DNA of 64,000 nucleotides from Fusobacterium varium (GCA_900637705.1 LR134390.1:1674001-1738000), one strand, 5' to 3'; positions 46,639 to 55,026 are shown, counted from the stretch's first letter. Notes: generated by a model from the sequence alone, not told the origin. Numbers and translations: made by a program.

Positions 46639-48046
46639 CTCCCATAAATTTAAAATTTTGTAAATCTATTGTATTATTCATACACTTTTCTGCAACTCCA
46701 GTTAAAGCATCTGGTCCATCATCATATTTATTTTTTCCTTCTTTTTGGTATGTTAATATTGCTTTTGCAAATTCCGGCCATCTATCTACCCAATTCTTTG
46801 GAAAATATATGTGATCCATTACCCAAGTAGCATTAGAAAGTATTCTTGCTTGCTTATTTTTAGATTGATGAAACCAAGATATCCTAGTTCTATTACTTGT
46901 ATATTTTTCTTTTAATATTCTTTCTACAGCTCTTGCAAATCCTCTACCTCCATTATTACTTTCTATATCTGCTATACTTACATTATTTTCAAACTGCATT
47001 TTAGCAACTGCTGATTCTGTAATTTCCATAGGTTCTTTAGTATAAATAACATTTAATATATATGCTTCTTTCTCATATACTCCATAGTTAATGGAGCAAA
47101 GATAATCTGATCCTGTGTCTGCTGTATCTGTGTAGTTCCGTATCGAAGTAAAAAGGTCAGTTGGCAGCTTTTCATAGGTTTTTATACTGCTGTATAATCT
47201 ACCTTTTAAGTCAATAGGCTCTTGCTGATAGTTAGCACTTGCTATCTCTGGCCCCATTGCTCTAGCTTTACTTAAATAAGACTTGTGGCTTAGTATCTCA
47301 TCACATAACATGCTGCCATCTTCCTGAACTGCTTTCATTGTAATGTGTTTTACTCTTTTTCCTTCTTCTGCATAATGCTTTAATGCTCTCCCCGCTAAAT
47401 CTCCAGAAGCCCATCTTGTCATTATAATAATAGTTTTCCCACCTTCTTCAAGTCTTGATAGCATTGTTTGAGTAAACCAATCCCATTGCTTTTCTAATAC
47501 ATTCTCATTGAAAGCCTCTTCTGAATTTTTTATCAAATCATCTATTATCATAAGACTACATCCAAATCCTGTAGCAGTTCCTCCAGGTGATGTAGCAAGA
47601 TAGTTATTATATCCACCTTCCAAACTCCAAAGGTTCATGGCACCATCACCATGTTTAATTTTTATTCCTGGAAAGATATCATTATAAATTATTTTTTCTG
47701 CATCTGCTTTTTCCTCTTGAATGCTGTTTCTTACATTCTTTGAAAATGTTGTTGATAACATTTCATTATAGGACCCAGTCATGATTTTAGTTTTTGGATC
47801 TCTTCCTAATAACCATTCAACTAAATTACCTACAGTTCTTGACTTTCCGTGTCTAGGAGGCAGATTTAATATTAATACCTCATCTTCATTCTCCATAAAC
47901 TCCTGGAGGTCATTACACAGGTCTACTAAAAAAGCTCTATCATATTTATAAAAATCTGGAGCTTTTAAATGGCAATAAAAAAAGAACTCACGCCTTGCAA
48001 GTTCTAGTTTTGCTTGTTTTCTTATTTCATCATTATTTATCTTCAT
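46631..48046 (-). CDS. terL: Terminase large subunit
   Basis: 471 residues. Walker A is NLPPRHGKSRT (about 61-71), Walker B is SLMIIDDLI, and the coupling motif IMTRWASGDLAG follows. The C-terminal nuclease shows DTADTGSDYLCSI and ADIESNNGGRGFARAVERIL, with a final DGPDALTGVAE. It cuts and pumps DNA into the prohead. Overlaps the small subunit by 14 bases. Confidence 0.92.
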   Translation of the reverse strand: MKINNDEIRKQAKLELARREFFFYCHLKAPDFYKYDRAFLVDLCNDLQEFMENEDEVLILNLPPRHGKSRTVGNLVEWLLGRDPKTKIMTGSYNEMLSTTFSKNVRNSIQEEKADAEKIIYNDIFPGIKIKHGDGAMNLWSLEGGYNNYLATSPGGTATGFGCSLMIIDDLIKNSEEAFNENVLEKQWDWFTQTMLSRLEEGGKTIIIMTRWASGDLAGRALKHYAEEGKRVKHITMKAVQEDGSMLCDEILSHKSYLSKARAMGPEIASANYQQEPIDLKGRLYSSIKTYEKLPTDLFTSIRNYTDTADTGSDYLCSINYGVYEKEAYILNVIYTKEPMEITESAVAKMQFENNVSIADIESNNGGRGFARAVERILKEKYTSNRTRISWFHQSKNKQARILSNATWVMDHIYFPKNWVDRWPEFAKAILTYQKEGKNKYDDGPDALTGVAEKCMNNTIDLQNFKFMGGD

Positions 48047-48539
48047 CTTTTATCAACTTCTTTAGTTCTTCTGTACTAAGTCCAGCAAAAGGATTATTGC
48101 CTTTTATTTCTCCACTATGCTCTACTGCTGTTTTATCTCTCCATACTCCTGGCTTTCTGTTTTTCAACCAAAATATTTGTGCTGTTGTATCTGGTGCAAT
48201 TAAAACTTCTTCTTCTACCATAACTATTTCTTCAAACTCTTTTAACTTCTTTCCAGCATCTGAGTATATAACCTGCTTCAATTTAACAGGTTTCTTTAAA
48301 GTTTCTTTACTTCCCAATGCTTTTTTTAATAGTGCATTTTCAACTTCAGTATCAACTACTTCTTTTCCTCTTTTTAAGGTAGCCGAAAAGGACGGATATT
48401 TATTTTTATACTCTTTTAAAGTTGTATACCCTATTCCTAAATTCTTTGCTATTTGTTCATCAGTGAGCCCATCTCTAGCCCAACCTTCAACAAGTATTAA
48501 TTTATCTTTTACATGTGTTTCCCACTTAGATTTTGCCAT
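48033..48539 (-). CDS. terS: Terminase small subunit
   Basis: 168 residues. A helix-turn-helix near the N-terminus (WARDGLTDEQIAKNLGIGYT) binds packaging-site DNA, and the following ATLKRGKEVVDTEVENALL segment matches other phage small subunits. First gene of the packaging module. Confidence 0.82.
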   Translation of the reverse strand: MAKSKWETHVKDKLILVEGWARDGLTDEQIAKNLGIGYTTLKEYKNKYPSFSATLKRGKEVVDTEVENALLKKALGSKETLKKPVKLKQVIYSDAGKKLKEFEEIVMVEEEVLIAPDTTAQIFWLKNRKPGVWRDKTAVEHSGEIKGNNPFAGLSTEELKKLIKDEDK

Positions 48540-48586
48540 GAACTCACCTCCTAATTTTTATGTAATAAAAAGAGAATTAGAATTAA

Positions 48587-49308
48587 CTAACCCTCTATTA
48601 TCTTCATGTTCTCTATTCTTTTTCTTATTAAAATTGATAAATTGATTAACCTCTTCCCTACATCAGTTGCTAATTTTTCTGCATCTTCTGTTATTATGCT
48701 ATTTTTGATAAAATTCACATATATATCACATACTTTTTTATTAATTCCATCTATTTTTAAAATACTATTAAATATCTCTTCTTGATAAAAAGGTCTATTT
48801 TTTAGAGTATTTGATAAAACACTAGCTCCTGTTTCATTATATTTTTTATTATCTCCAAATGATTGTCTCTTTTTCGATTGCTTTTTATATCATTAACCAT
48901 ACCAGCTACAGTCTGAAAATTCAATTGTATTAATTCATATATTTCAGTATATATCTTAAACTCTAACTCGTATTGTAACTTGGTAACTAAAGTATATTTT
49001 GATAATTTTGCTTTATGTGTTTCTAATTCTGCATCAAGCTTATTTTTGTAATCTTCTAATTTTTGATTCCATTCATTTTTATAATCTTCCATTTCTTTAT
49101 CTATTTTCCCCTGATAATCTTTTAATTCTTTTTCATTCTTTGTTTGATAATCTTTTGAAAAAGTATTATTCATTACCCAAACAAATACTGTTGTTAAAAT
49201 CGGTGCTAAAACTCTACTAGTCTCTGTTGAAAAATTTAATATAGAAAACATTAAAGTTCCTATATACACTGTTACCATTATAATCTGTTTTATCCAAAAT
49301 TCCAACAT
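48587..49308 (-). CDS. Membrane-anchored coiled-coil protein (frame broken once)
   Basis: Two hydrophobic stretches (about 8-24 and 30-47) precede a coiled coil with repeated KDYQ/EDYKN/LEDYKNK units (about 55-95). The frame stops at 48802, but another frame continues QSFGDNKKYNETGASVLSN and on to IRKRIENMKIIEG with a TAG at 48587. One more base in the T run 48870-48874 makes 240 residues. Likely a prophage accessory (moron-like) protein with a membrane anchor and a long cytoplasmic rod. Function unknown. Confidence 0.65.
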
Positions 49309-49384
49309 TATCCTCTCCTCAATATAATTTTTCTTAATATTATACCTGAAAAAAAGCTACTAATCAAATCCATTTAATAAACTA

Positions 49385-49413
49385 AAAAAGAGAACCATTT
49401 ACTGATTCTCTTT
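49385..49413 (-). terminator. Terminator of the 49421 gene
   Basis: AGAGAATC / GGTTCTCT stem with six T on the minus strand, 8 bases after the stop codon. Confidence 0.85.
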
Positions 49414-49420
49414 TAATTTT

Positions 49421-49999
49421 TTATTTATTAAACATTTTTCCCTTTTTTTCCAAAATCATTTTTATATTTTCTAATTTTATTTCTTTTTTATTCTCTACTG
49501 GAATTTCTAAAGCTTCTTTAGTATTTTTTTCTATATTTTCTATTCCTATGGTATCAACTTTATTTAAAATTTTATTTTTTTCTTCTGTTTGATCTTTTTT
49601 AAAATCAGCTTCACGTGGTTTTATTCTTGATATGTTCTTCCCTTGTCTTTCTAAAAAACCTTCTGGATCTTTTTCAAAAGCTCCTCCTATAAAATAATAT
49701 AAACTTTCAGGTGGAATTTCATCAAAAGCCTTAGTTGGAATATATATTTTCTTTTCTGAAATATAAAAACTATCTCCATCAATTGGTATCAACTTTGGTT
49801 TTTCACCAGTATATTTTATGTAGTTTAAAAAACCATAGTACACTTCTGCTAATACAGCTGTTTTTTTAGGGTAAGAAACTTGAATATCCTCTAAAATTAA
49901 AAGTGGATGATATTGTTCTTTTTTTGCCATCAAATTTGTAGTTCCAAATAAGTTAAATAAAATAAATATCAAAAACAATTTTTTAAATACTTTTTTCAT
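49421..49999 (-). CDS. Secreted protein of unknown function
   Basis: 192 residues with a clear signal peptide (KKVFKKLFLIFILFNLFG, likely cut after about residue 24). The mature part has LLILEDIQVSYPKKTAVLAE and a Lys/Glu-rich tail. It has its own ribosome site and terminator, so it may be expressed in the lysogen apart from the late operon. No family recognised. Confidence 0.6.
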   Translation of the reverse strand: MKKVFKKLFLIFILFNLFGTTNLMAKKEQYHPLLILEDIQVSYPKKTAVLAEVYYGFLNYIKYTGEKPKLIPIDGDSFYISEKKIYIPTKAFDEIPPESLYYFIGGAFEKDPEGFLERQGKNISRIKPREADFKKDQTEEKNKILNKVDTIGIENIEKNTKEALEIPVENKKEIKLENIKMILEKKGKMFNK

Positions 50000-50117
50000 A
50001 ATATTATCCCTCCATAAGATGTAAAATAAAATATTTTCTATATTTTTATATTAACTCTTAGATAAATAAATGTCAACTTATTAAACACAGGATAATAAAA
50101 CATTATCCATTTAAATA

Positions 50118-50147
50118 TAAAAAGGCCAAAGGATTTTCTCCCTTGAC
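50118..50147 (-). terminator. Probable terminator after the ArpU/RinA-like gene
   Basis: GGTCAAGG / CCTTTGGCC stem (one wobble, one bulge) with five T on the minus strand, about 60 bases after the stop. Confidence 0.6.
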
Positions 50148-50210
50148 CCAATTCTATATTTTACATAATATCACATGTCAATAGTGACATTCAAGGACAT
50201 TGTTGGACAT

Positions 50211-50612
50211 TTATGGACATAATTTAAAACTTTTTAATGCTTCACCATGGATTCTTGTCACTTGTCTCAAGGAATACCCCATTTTTTCCGCTATTTCTTC
50301 CCAAGTCTGATTAAGAATATATCTCAATCTTAAAACTGCTCTTTCATTAGTATTCTCCATTTTATCTATTGTCTGACTTAATTTTATCTGAAAATTACAT
50401 AATTCATTAAGATCTTTTTCCATCTCAATAATTTTATTCATTTTATTTACTACCCCCGAATCATCCTTAATAGGTCCTCCTTGAACATTCTCTGTCAGCT
50501 TTATAGCCTGAAGCCCATCAAGATTGCTTTTAAGTTCTTCTAGTACTTCTTTTTTAGTTTCTATTTCTAAATTTATTCTGTATCCCTTTTTCAAGTATTC
50601 TTTCTTTGTCAT
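50211..50612 (-). CDS. ArpU/RinA-like late transcription regulator (sigma-70 region 4 type)
   Basis: 133 residues. The N-terminal 90 residues are a coiled coil. The C-terminus RAVLRLRYILNQTWEEIAEKM then GYSLRQVTRIHGEAL is a sigma region-4-like helix-turn-helix. Such proteins switch on late genes in phages of Gram-positive hosts. It lies just upstream of the packaging module, as expected. Confidence 0.75.
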   Translation of the reverse strand: MTKKEYLKKGYRINLEIETKKEVLEELKSNLDGLQAIKLTENVQGGPIKDDSGVVNKMNKIIEMEKDLNELCNFQIKLSQTIDKMENTNERAVLRLRYILNQTWEEIAEKMGYSLRQVTRIHGEALKSFKLCP

Positions 50613-50635
50613 TTTGTTTCACCTCATTTTGCTAT

Positions 50636-50668
50636 TAAAAAACCCCTCAACTGAATAACCTGAGGGGT
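50636..50668 (-). terminator. Terminator of the prophage MORN gene
   Basis: ACCCCTCA / TGAGGGGT stem with six T on the minus strand, 8 bases after the stop. Confidence 0.88.
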
Positions 50669-50675
50669 AAAATAA

Positions 50676-51152
50676 CTATTTATTTTTAAGAGGATCTCCA
50701 TCCTCATAATACCATTTTGTTGGAACTACTTCTTCTCCGTTTTTAAATTTACTTTCCCTCCATAACTGACCATCTTCATAGTATACTTTGTAATCTCCTT
50801 CTTCTTTTCCATTTATATACATTCCTTCGGCTCTTAAGTTCCCATTTTCATAATAACTCTTATATTCCCCAACAAGTTTTCCATTTCTTTCAAATCTTAT
50901 CAATGATGGGTTCCCGTTTTTATGGTATACTTCCTGTTTTCCATCAGATTTTCCATTTTTAAATTTAGCTATCTCTCGCAAATTCCCATTTTCATATTTC
51001 CCTATAAATGTTCCTGTATATGGTTCATCTTCACCAATTACATAAACTTTTCCATATCTTACTTCGAATTTTGACATATCCTCAATTCTTTCTTTACTAT
51101 GACTTGTTAATGTTAACAAAAACATAATTAATATTAATATAATTTTTTTCAT
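50676..51152 (-). CDS. Secreted MORN-repeat protein (YwqK-like), prophage-carried
   Basis: 158 residues: signal peptide (KKIILILIMFLLTLTSHS), then four or five MORN-type repeats (GEYKSYYENGNLRAEGMYIN, GDYKVYYEDGQLWRESKFKN). It has its own ribosome site and terminator. Host genomes of this group carry similar genes (compare 18129-19028), so the phage may have taken one up. Possibly a surface or periplasmic moron. Confidence 0.75.
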   Translation of the reverse strand: MKKIILILIMFLLTLTSHSKERIEDMSKFEVRYGKVYVIGEDEPYTGTFIGKYENGNLREIAKFKNGKSDGKQEVYHKNGNPSLIRFERNGKLVGEYKSYYENGNLRAEGMYINGKEEGDYKVYYEDGQLWRESKFKNGEEVVPTKWYYEDGDPLKNK

Positions 51153-51285
51153 AAATCAATCCTCCATAGATGTTATTGCTTTAATTATAACATAAAATGG
51201 CAACTATGAAAGTTATTACCCCTCAAATTATTCACTTGCCAATGTACTAAATTACCTTTATTAGATATTTTTACTTATTCAAAAT

Positions 51286-51618
51286 TTAATTTATTTTTTC
51301 TACAATGTTTATAACCTCTTCCAAACTTCTTACTACATAGTAAGCAGCCCCATGTTCCTTCATTAAGATTTCCATTTCTTCCTGCTCTTTTGATTGTTTC
51401 CCTTTGCTTGTTTTAACTTCCAACCCTATGCACTTACTGTCTTTAAGAACTAAAATATCTGGAAAACCCTTTTTAGTTCCTTTTGCTAAAGATCTCCACC
51501 TTTTCCCTACTGGGTCGTAAATGGCAGTATTGTTTATTCTCTGGAAGAATAATTTCCCTTGCTTTTCTAATATCTGTAAGTAGTTTATTATCTGTGATTG
51601 AATATCACTTTCTTTCAT
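51286..51618 (-). CDS. VRR-NUC domain nuclease
   Basis: 110 residues, a stand-alone PD-(D/E)xK nuclease of the VRR-NUC family: GFPDILVLKDSKCIGLEVKT holds the catalytic Asp, Glu and Lys (D-x(n)-ExK), followed by GKQSKEQEEM. Typical of phage replication modules, where it may resolve Holliday junctions or flaps. Sits between the small 51628 gene and the regulator. Confidence 0.85.
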   Translation of the reverse strand: MKESDIQSQIINYLQILEKQGKLFFQRINNTAIYDPVGKRWRSLAKGTKKGFPDILVLKDSKCIGLEVKTSKGKQSKEQEEMEILMKEHGAAYYVVRSLEEVINIVEKIN

Positions 51619-51627
51619 CTTCCCCTC

Positions 51628-51855
51628 CTAGAAAAGATATGCTATTGCTCTTCTTAATAATCCCTTTTCTCTGTTAAATTTTATTCTGTTAAGGTTTTCA
51701 AGCACTTCTCTGCATTCTCTACCTTTCATTCTGCTAGTGTCTTTTAAATCTATATTTAATTCAGCAGCTAGATTTCTAACTTCTACCCTTAGAAAATCTG
51801 TTTGGCTTATAAATTTTCTTTCTCTTTTTGGTTTTGTTAATTTTTGTTGTACCAT
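51628..51855 (-). CDS. Small basic phage protein, unknown
   Basis: 75 residues, very basic (KPKRERKF, KGRECREVLENLNRIKF). Tightly placed between the replication initiator and the nuclease. Nucleic-acid binding is likely from charge alone. Confidence 0.55.
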   Translation of the reverse strand: MVQQKLTKPKRERKFISQTDFLRVEVRNLAAELNIDLKDTSRMKGRECREVLENLNRIKFNREKGLLRRAIAYLF

Positions 51856-51887
51856 GTTTTTTCCTCCTTGTTATTTCTCGAAAAATT

Positions 51888-52937
51888 TTATCCTACTTTC
51901 TTTTTTCTTTCCAAATATTTTTTTAATACTATGTATAAAGTTTCTGTTCTAGCCATTACCTGTGCTATATTGTTACCGTATTTCTCTATAGCTAATTTTA
52001 AAGCCTCCTGCTCTATACATCTCTTTTCCTGTTCTGTAAGAGCTTCAAAAACCTTTTTAAGATTCTCTTTTTCCTCTATTGCCCTATCTCTCTGCTCCTT
52101 ATTTTTAAGATTGCTTTCTATTGCTTCTTTTGCCTTTTTCTCTGCTTTAGTCTTTCCAGTATTATAAGCCTTTTCTTCTATAACCCAGTTTTCTTTCAAA
52201 GCCTTATATATAGCTCCTTCATTCCAGTTTTTAGCTGGAGCTATTGTTAAGACTGTTTTAATTCTTTCTAAGTCTATATGTTTGGAATAAACAAGGTCCA
52301 TAATGTTTTTACAAGTGCCTATACTTATCCCATGCATTTGTAGAGTAGATTTTATTTGTCTTATTTTTTCTTTTTCTAAAATTTCTAAAGAACTACTACT
52401 ATTTTCTTTTTCTGGAATTTCCTCTATCTTATTTTTACTTTCTAAGTTAGTAGTAGTTCTTTCTAAGTTATTCTTATTATAGTTATTCTTACTAGCGTAC
52501 AGGTTTTCTGTACTACTGTTGGTACAGACCTCTGTACTAATGGTAGTACAATCTTCTGTACTTCTGTCAGTACAACTTTCTGTACTAGTACAATCTTCTG
52601 TACTTCTGACCCTTAGATAATAAATGCTGCTTGAACTAAAACATCTTACTTTATCAATTAGATCAACTTTTTCTAAATCTTTTATATTATTTGATACAGT
52701 TGTTTTACTGTTGCATTTTAAATCTTCCATAAGCTCATCATAGGAATATTTAATATAAACTTCTCCTTTTTTATCTATCCAATTATTTCTGGCAGATAAT
52801 CTAGTCCTTTCATACATCAATACGTAAGTTTTAAAAGCCCCTATGGATATTTTTCCTTCAATTAACAAGTCCATAAGCCATTTAGGTACTTGATAATACA
52901 ACATACTATCTAAATCATTAACTTTTATACTTCTCAT
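51888..52937 (-). CDS. Phage replication initiator (RepA-N/DnaD-like) with iteron tract
   Basis: The ATG at 52937 follows AAAGGAGGTAGAC; a longer frame to 52964 would run through that site. About 349 residues. The N-terminal 105 residues fit a winged-helix initiator (ISIGAFKTYVLMYERTRLSA, then YDELMEDLKCNSKTTVSNNI). Residues about 105-150 form a repeat-rich linker (STEDCT-like units, 8-residue period), whose DNA is a candidate origin. The C-terminal part (KNIMDLVYSKHIDLERIKTV and on) resembles DnaD/DnaB-loader C-terminal helices. It would bind the origin and load the helicase. Confidence 0.78.
   Translation of the reverse strand: MRSIKVNDLDSMLYYQVPKWLMDLLIEGKISIGAFKTYVLMYERTRLSARNNWIDKKGEVYIKYSYDELMEDLKCNSKTTVSNNIKDLEKVDLIDKVRCFSSSSIYYLRVRSTEDCTSTESCTDRSTEDCTTISTEVCTNSSTENLYASKNNYNKNNLERTTTNLESKNKIEEIPEKENSSSSLEILEKEKIRQIKSTLQMHGISIGTCKNIMDLVYSKHIDLERIKTVLTIAPAKNWNEGAIYKALKENWVIEEKAYNTGKTKAEKKAKEAIESNLKNKEQRDRAIEEKENLKKVFEALTEQEKRCIEQEALKLAIEKYGNNIAQVMARTETLYIVLKKYLERKKKVG
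52507..52604. other. Candidate replication origin: iterons inside the initiator gene
   Basis: TCTGTACT occurs five times at 52507, 52531, 52555, 52579 and 52597, that is with spacing 24, 24, 24 and 18. An extremely AT-rich stretch (about 52400-52495) lies beside it. Iterons next to an AT-rich unwinding element within the initiator gene is the lambda O arrangement. Confidence 0.65.
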
Positions 52938-52959
52938 GTCTACCTCCTTTTGAGGAGTT

Positions 52960-53021
52960 GCCACGCTCCTCTCTTTTTTATTTTGTAACTGTCCACCATT
53001 CTAAAACTCCATGAGCGTGGC
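52960..53021. repeat. Inverted repeat in the leader of the late/replication operon
   Basis: GCCACGCTC (52960-52968) and GAGCGTGGC (53013-53021) face each other across 44 bases. Inside the leader, GAGGAG / CTCCTC (about 52951-52972) forms a hairpin immediately before the initiator's ribosome site, so it may control translation; the outer pair may be an operator or long-range stem. Confidence 0.5.
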
Positions 53022-53135
53022 TTTGGAATGATGAACAGATATAAAATAAAAACTATTTCTGTGTGCTATAATATTATTAATAATTACAAACTTTGTCATT
53101 TAAACATAAAATTTATTTATACTAAGGAGCATTTT

Positions 53136-53369
53136 ATGAAAAAAACTTTCGAAAAAAAATTAAATGATGGTTTCAGTATTGAAATTAGTTATAATTTCTT
53201 CTTAAAGAGTTCTTACGAACCTTACTGCAATATTAATTTAGTACTAAAACCTAATGGAAAATATTTTACATTAGTAGACAAGGGAATATTTTTTGATTTA
53301 CCTAAAACTCAAATGTTTATTTCATATAAAAAAATTATTTGTTTTAGATATGAAAAATCAATTATATAA
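53136..53369 (+). CDS. Small hypothetical protein, 77 residues
   Basis: The ATG at 53136 follows AAGGAG by 6 bases and is preferred over one at 53028 with no ribosome site. The product (KKTFEKKLNDGFSIEISYNF ... DLPKTQMFISYKKII) is beta-rich and basic, not recognised. It is divergent from the replication operon. Confidence 0.5.
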   Translation: MKKTFEKKLNDGFSIEISYNFFLKSSYEPYCNINLVLKPNGKYFTLVDKGIFFDLPKTQMFISYKKIICFRYEKSII

Positions 53370-53419
53370 TTATCTTTAATCAGTAACTTTTACTTTAAAA
53401 ACACATTTCAAGAATATTG

Positions 53420-53448
53420 TTGACATATTTTGTATATTTTGATAGAAT
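53420..53448 (+). promoter_or_regulatory. Consensus promoter of a candidate small RNA
   Basis: TTGACA (53420-53425), 17-base spacer, TAGAAT (53443-53448). No start codon with a ribosome site follows before the terminator. Confidence 0.7.
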
Positions 53449-53454
53449 AAAATT

Positions 53455-53550
53455 GAACTTCGTTCCATCGATGTTCTAAATTTATTTATTTTCAGATATA
53501 GACATTTCTGAAAAAATCACCTAGTTAAGCCCACACGGGCTTTTTTATTT
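53455..53550 (+). ncRNA. Candidate small RNA 1 of the prophage control region
   Basis: About 95 nt between a consensus promoter and the terminator AAGCCC-ACAC-GGGCTT plus T run. Two inner hairpins can form (GAAC-TTC-GTTC near the 5' end and TTTTCAGA / TTCTGAAAA). No reading frame. The identical terminator recurs 254 bases downstream. Confidence 0.5.
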
Positions 53551-53599
53551 TTCCCTCGTGTGAGGGCTCAGGAAAGATTTTTATGAAAAAATATAATAT

Positions 53600-53666
53600 T
53601 GGGAATGGCAGGATTTGAACCTACATTTAAATTTTTATCTTTGCCTTACCACTTGACTACATTCCC
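53600..53666 (-). pseudogene. tRNA-like sequence with a collapsed anticodon arm
   Basis: Read on the minus strand: acceptor GGGAATG pairs perfectly with CATTCCC, followed by A73. T arm GTAGG-TTCAAAT-CCTGC is perfect. D arm GTC-AAGTGGTAA-GGC is Gln-like. Only 17 nt remain for the anticodon arm and variable loop (AAGATAAAAATTTAAAT), too short for a 5-bp stem and 7-nt loop. Likely a decayed phage tRNA, or a tRNA mimic. Confidence 0.65.
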
Positions 53667-53739
53667 ACATTTAGAAATGAACAAATACAAAATAAAAAAG
53701 TGTATATACTATTTTTATTAATTAATGTATAATGATTAT

Positions 53740-53803
53740 TATGAAGACGAAATTTCCTAAAATTAAATCTTCATTTTGCCAAGCCCACACGGGCTTTTTT
53801 ATT
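53740..53803 (+). ncRNA. Candidate small RNA 2 of the prophage control region
   Basis: TATAAT at 53728-53733 (weak -35 TATACT, 17-base spacer) precedes about 64 nt with a stem ATGAAGA / TCTTCAT and the same terminator AAGCCCACACGGGCTTTTTTATT as small RNA 1. No reading frame. Confidence 0.45.
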
Positions 53804-53948
53804 TATTCTACTTAATTATTAATTTCATGTTATAAATATCTTTATTCAGTTAAAATCACCACTAATTCTATACTTTATTTGATTTTATTCCTTGGAAAAG
53901 TTATAATATATTCGCCAAAACACAATATAAATTTAAGGAGATTTAGTT

Positions 53949-54593
53949 ATGAAAAAAATATTTTTCATTTTATTGGTTATAGCTATTATTTTTATTAGTT
54001 TATATAAACCTCTTGATATAGACCTTATTATTGATGGAATTTATGCTTTTGTTGATATGCTTTCAATTTTAGTATATTTTATGCTAGCCTTCTGGCTTTG
54101 GGGACAAATCTTTATTATTCATTCAAATGTAGTTTATCCCTTACTTTTTCTAATTCTAAGAAGCATATATTTTAATATTCAAATTACAGTTTTTATTTTT
54201 TCTATATTTTTATTATTTTTTGAACAAGCTTATATTTCAAAAGAATTATTAATTATATACCTAAGCATAACCAACTTTTTTCCAGTATTCAAAAATGCTG
54301 GTAATGAAGAGTATATAAAGTCCTCTATAAAATTAATAGGTTTATCAATTTTTATATTCATTGATATTTTTTCAATCAAAAGTCCTGATTTAACTTTTCA
54401 ATATATTGTAAAAAATCAAGATGTTGGTATGTTTTTGCTTGGTTTATATTTCATAAAGACTTTGATTCATTCTTCTTTTTATGCAGTATTGTTTTCTTGT
54501 TTTTATATGGCTCTAAAAGATTTCTTTTATAAAGATGAAGAAATAACATACTCAAAAGTTTTTAAAAAATTTATTGAAAACATATTAAGATAG
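53949..54593 (+). CDS. Multi-pass membrane protein, unknown
   Basis: 214 residues with about six hydrophobic helices, AAGGAG before the ATG. No motif I recognise. It stands alone in the control region on the plus strand. Membrane proteins at such sites in prophages are often exclusion or abortive-infection factors; that is only a positional guess. Confidence 0.55.
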   Translation: MKKIFFILLVIAIIFISLYKPLDIDLIIDGIYAFVDMLSILVYFMLAFWLWGQIFIIHSNVVYPLLFLILRSIYFNIQITVFIFSIFLLFFEQAYISKELLIIYLSITNFFPVFKNAGNEEYIKSSIKLIGLSIFIFIDIFSIKSPDLTFQYIVKNQDVGMFLLGLYFIKTLIHSSFYAVLFSCFYMALKDFFYKDEEITYSKVFKKFIENILR

Positions 54594-54652
54594 TATGCTT
54601 CTGAGTAACAATATAGAAAAAAATAAAACCACTATTAAGCCACCACTTTCTA

Positions 54653-54742
54653 TTATTGGTTTGAATTTTTTTTAAAAATAATTTTAGCAGTAAGTAATAA
54701 AAATATATTTATTACTAGTAAAGTAATTACTTCTTTTTTCAC
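54653..54742 (-). CDS. One-helix peptide 1, 29 residues
   Basis: GTG start behind GAGAGG. KKEVITLLVINIFLLLTAK then IIFKKNSNQ: one transmembrane helix with basic ends. Weak evidence for translation. Confidence 0.35.
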   Translation of the reverse strand: MKKEVITLLVINIFLLLTAKIIFKKNSNQ

Positions 54743-54876
54743 TTTTTATATTCCTCTCTCTCAACTAAAGGTAATGACTACCTAGAGAACATCAAATTTG
54801 AATTTTGGGACTACATAAAAAAAGTGTTTTTGTCCCAATATTTTTAACTATCATCACATATATTCTTTGCTATTAT

Positions 54877-55026
54877 CTAGAAAAATATTTTAAATAAAAC
54901 TCTCATTATTATTGTGGTTACAACTGAAACAATCGCAGAAGTGAGCGTAGGATTTCTTTTTACAAATTCATAAAGATTATCCATAAACTCACTTTCTGTG
55001 AAACTATCTATTAAATTCCTTTTCAT
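54877..55026 (-). CDS. One-helix peptide 2, 49 residues
   Basis: ATG at 55026. An acidic N-terminus (IDSFTESEFMDNLYEFVKRN) leads to one helix (TSAIVSVVTTIIMRVLFKI). Its leader GGAGGTGAGAGAGTGGAAAA is nearly the same as that of peptide 3, so the two loci are related by duplication at least in the leader. Confidence 0.45.
   Translation of the reverse strand: MKRNLIDSFTESEFMDNLYEFVKRNPTLTSAIVSVVTTIIMRVLFKIFF

Noticed and set aside
52946-52980. Plus-strand terminator GAGGAG / CTCCTC with following T run
   Set aside because: No plus-strand transcript is expected to end here; the minus-strand reading as a leader hairpin before a ribosome site fits better.
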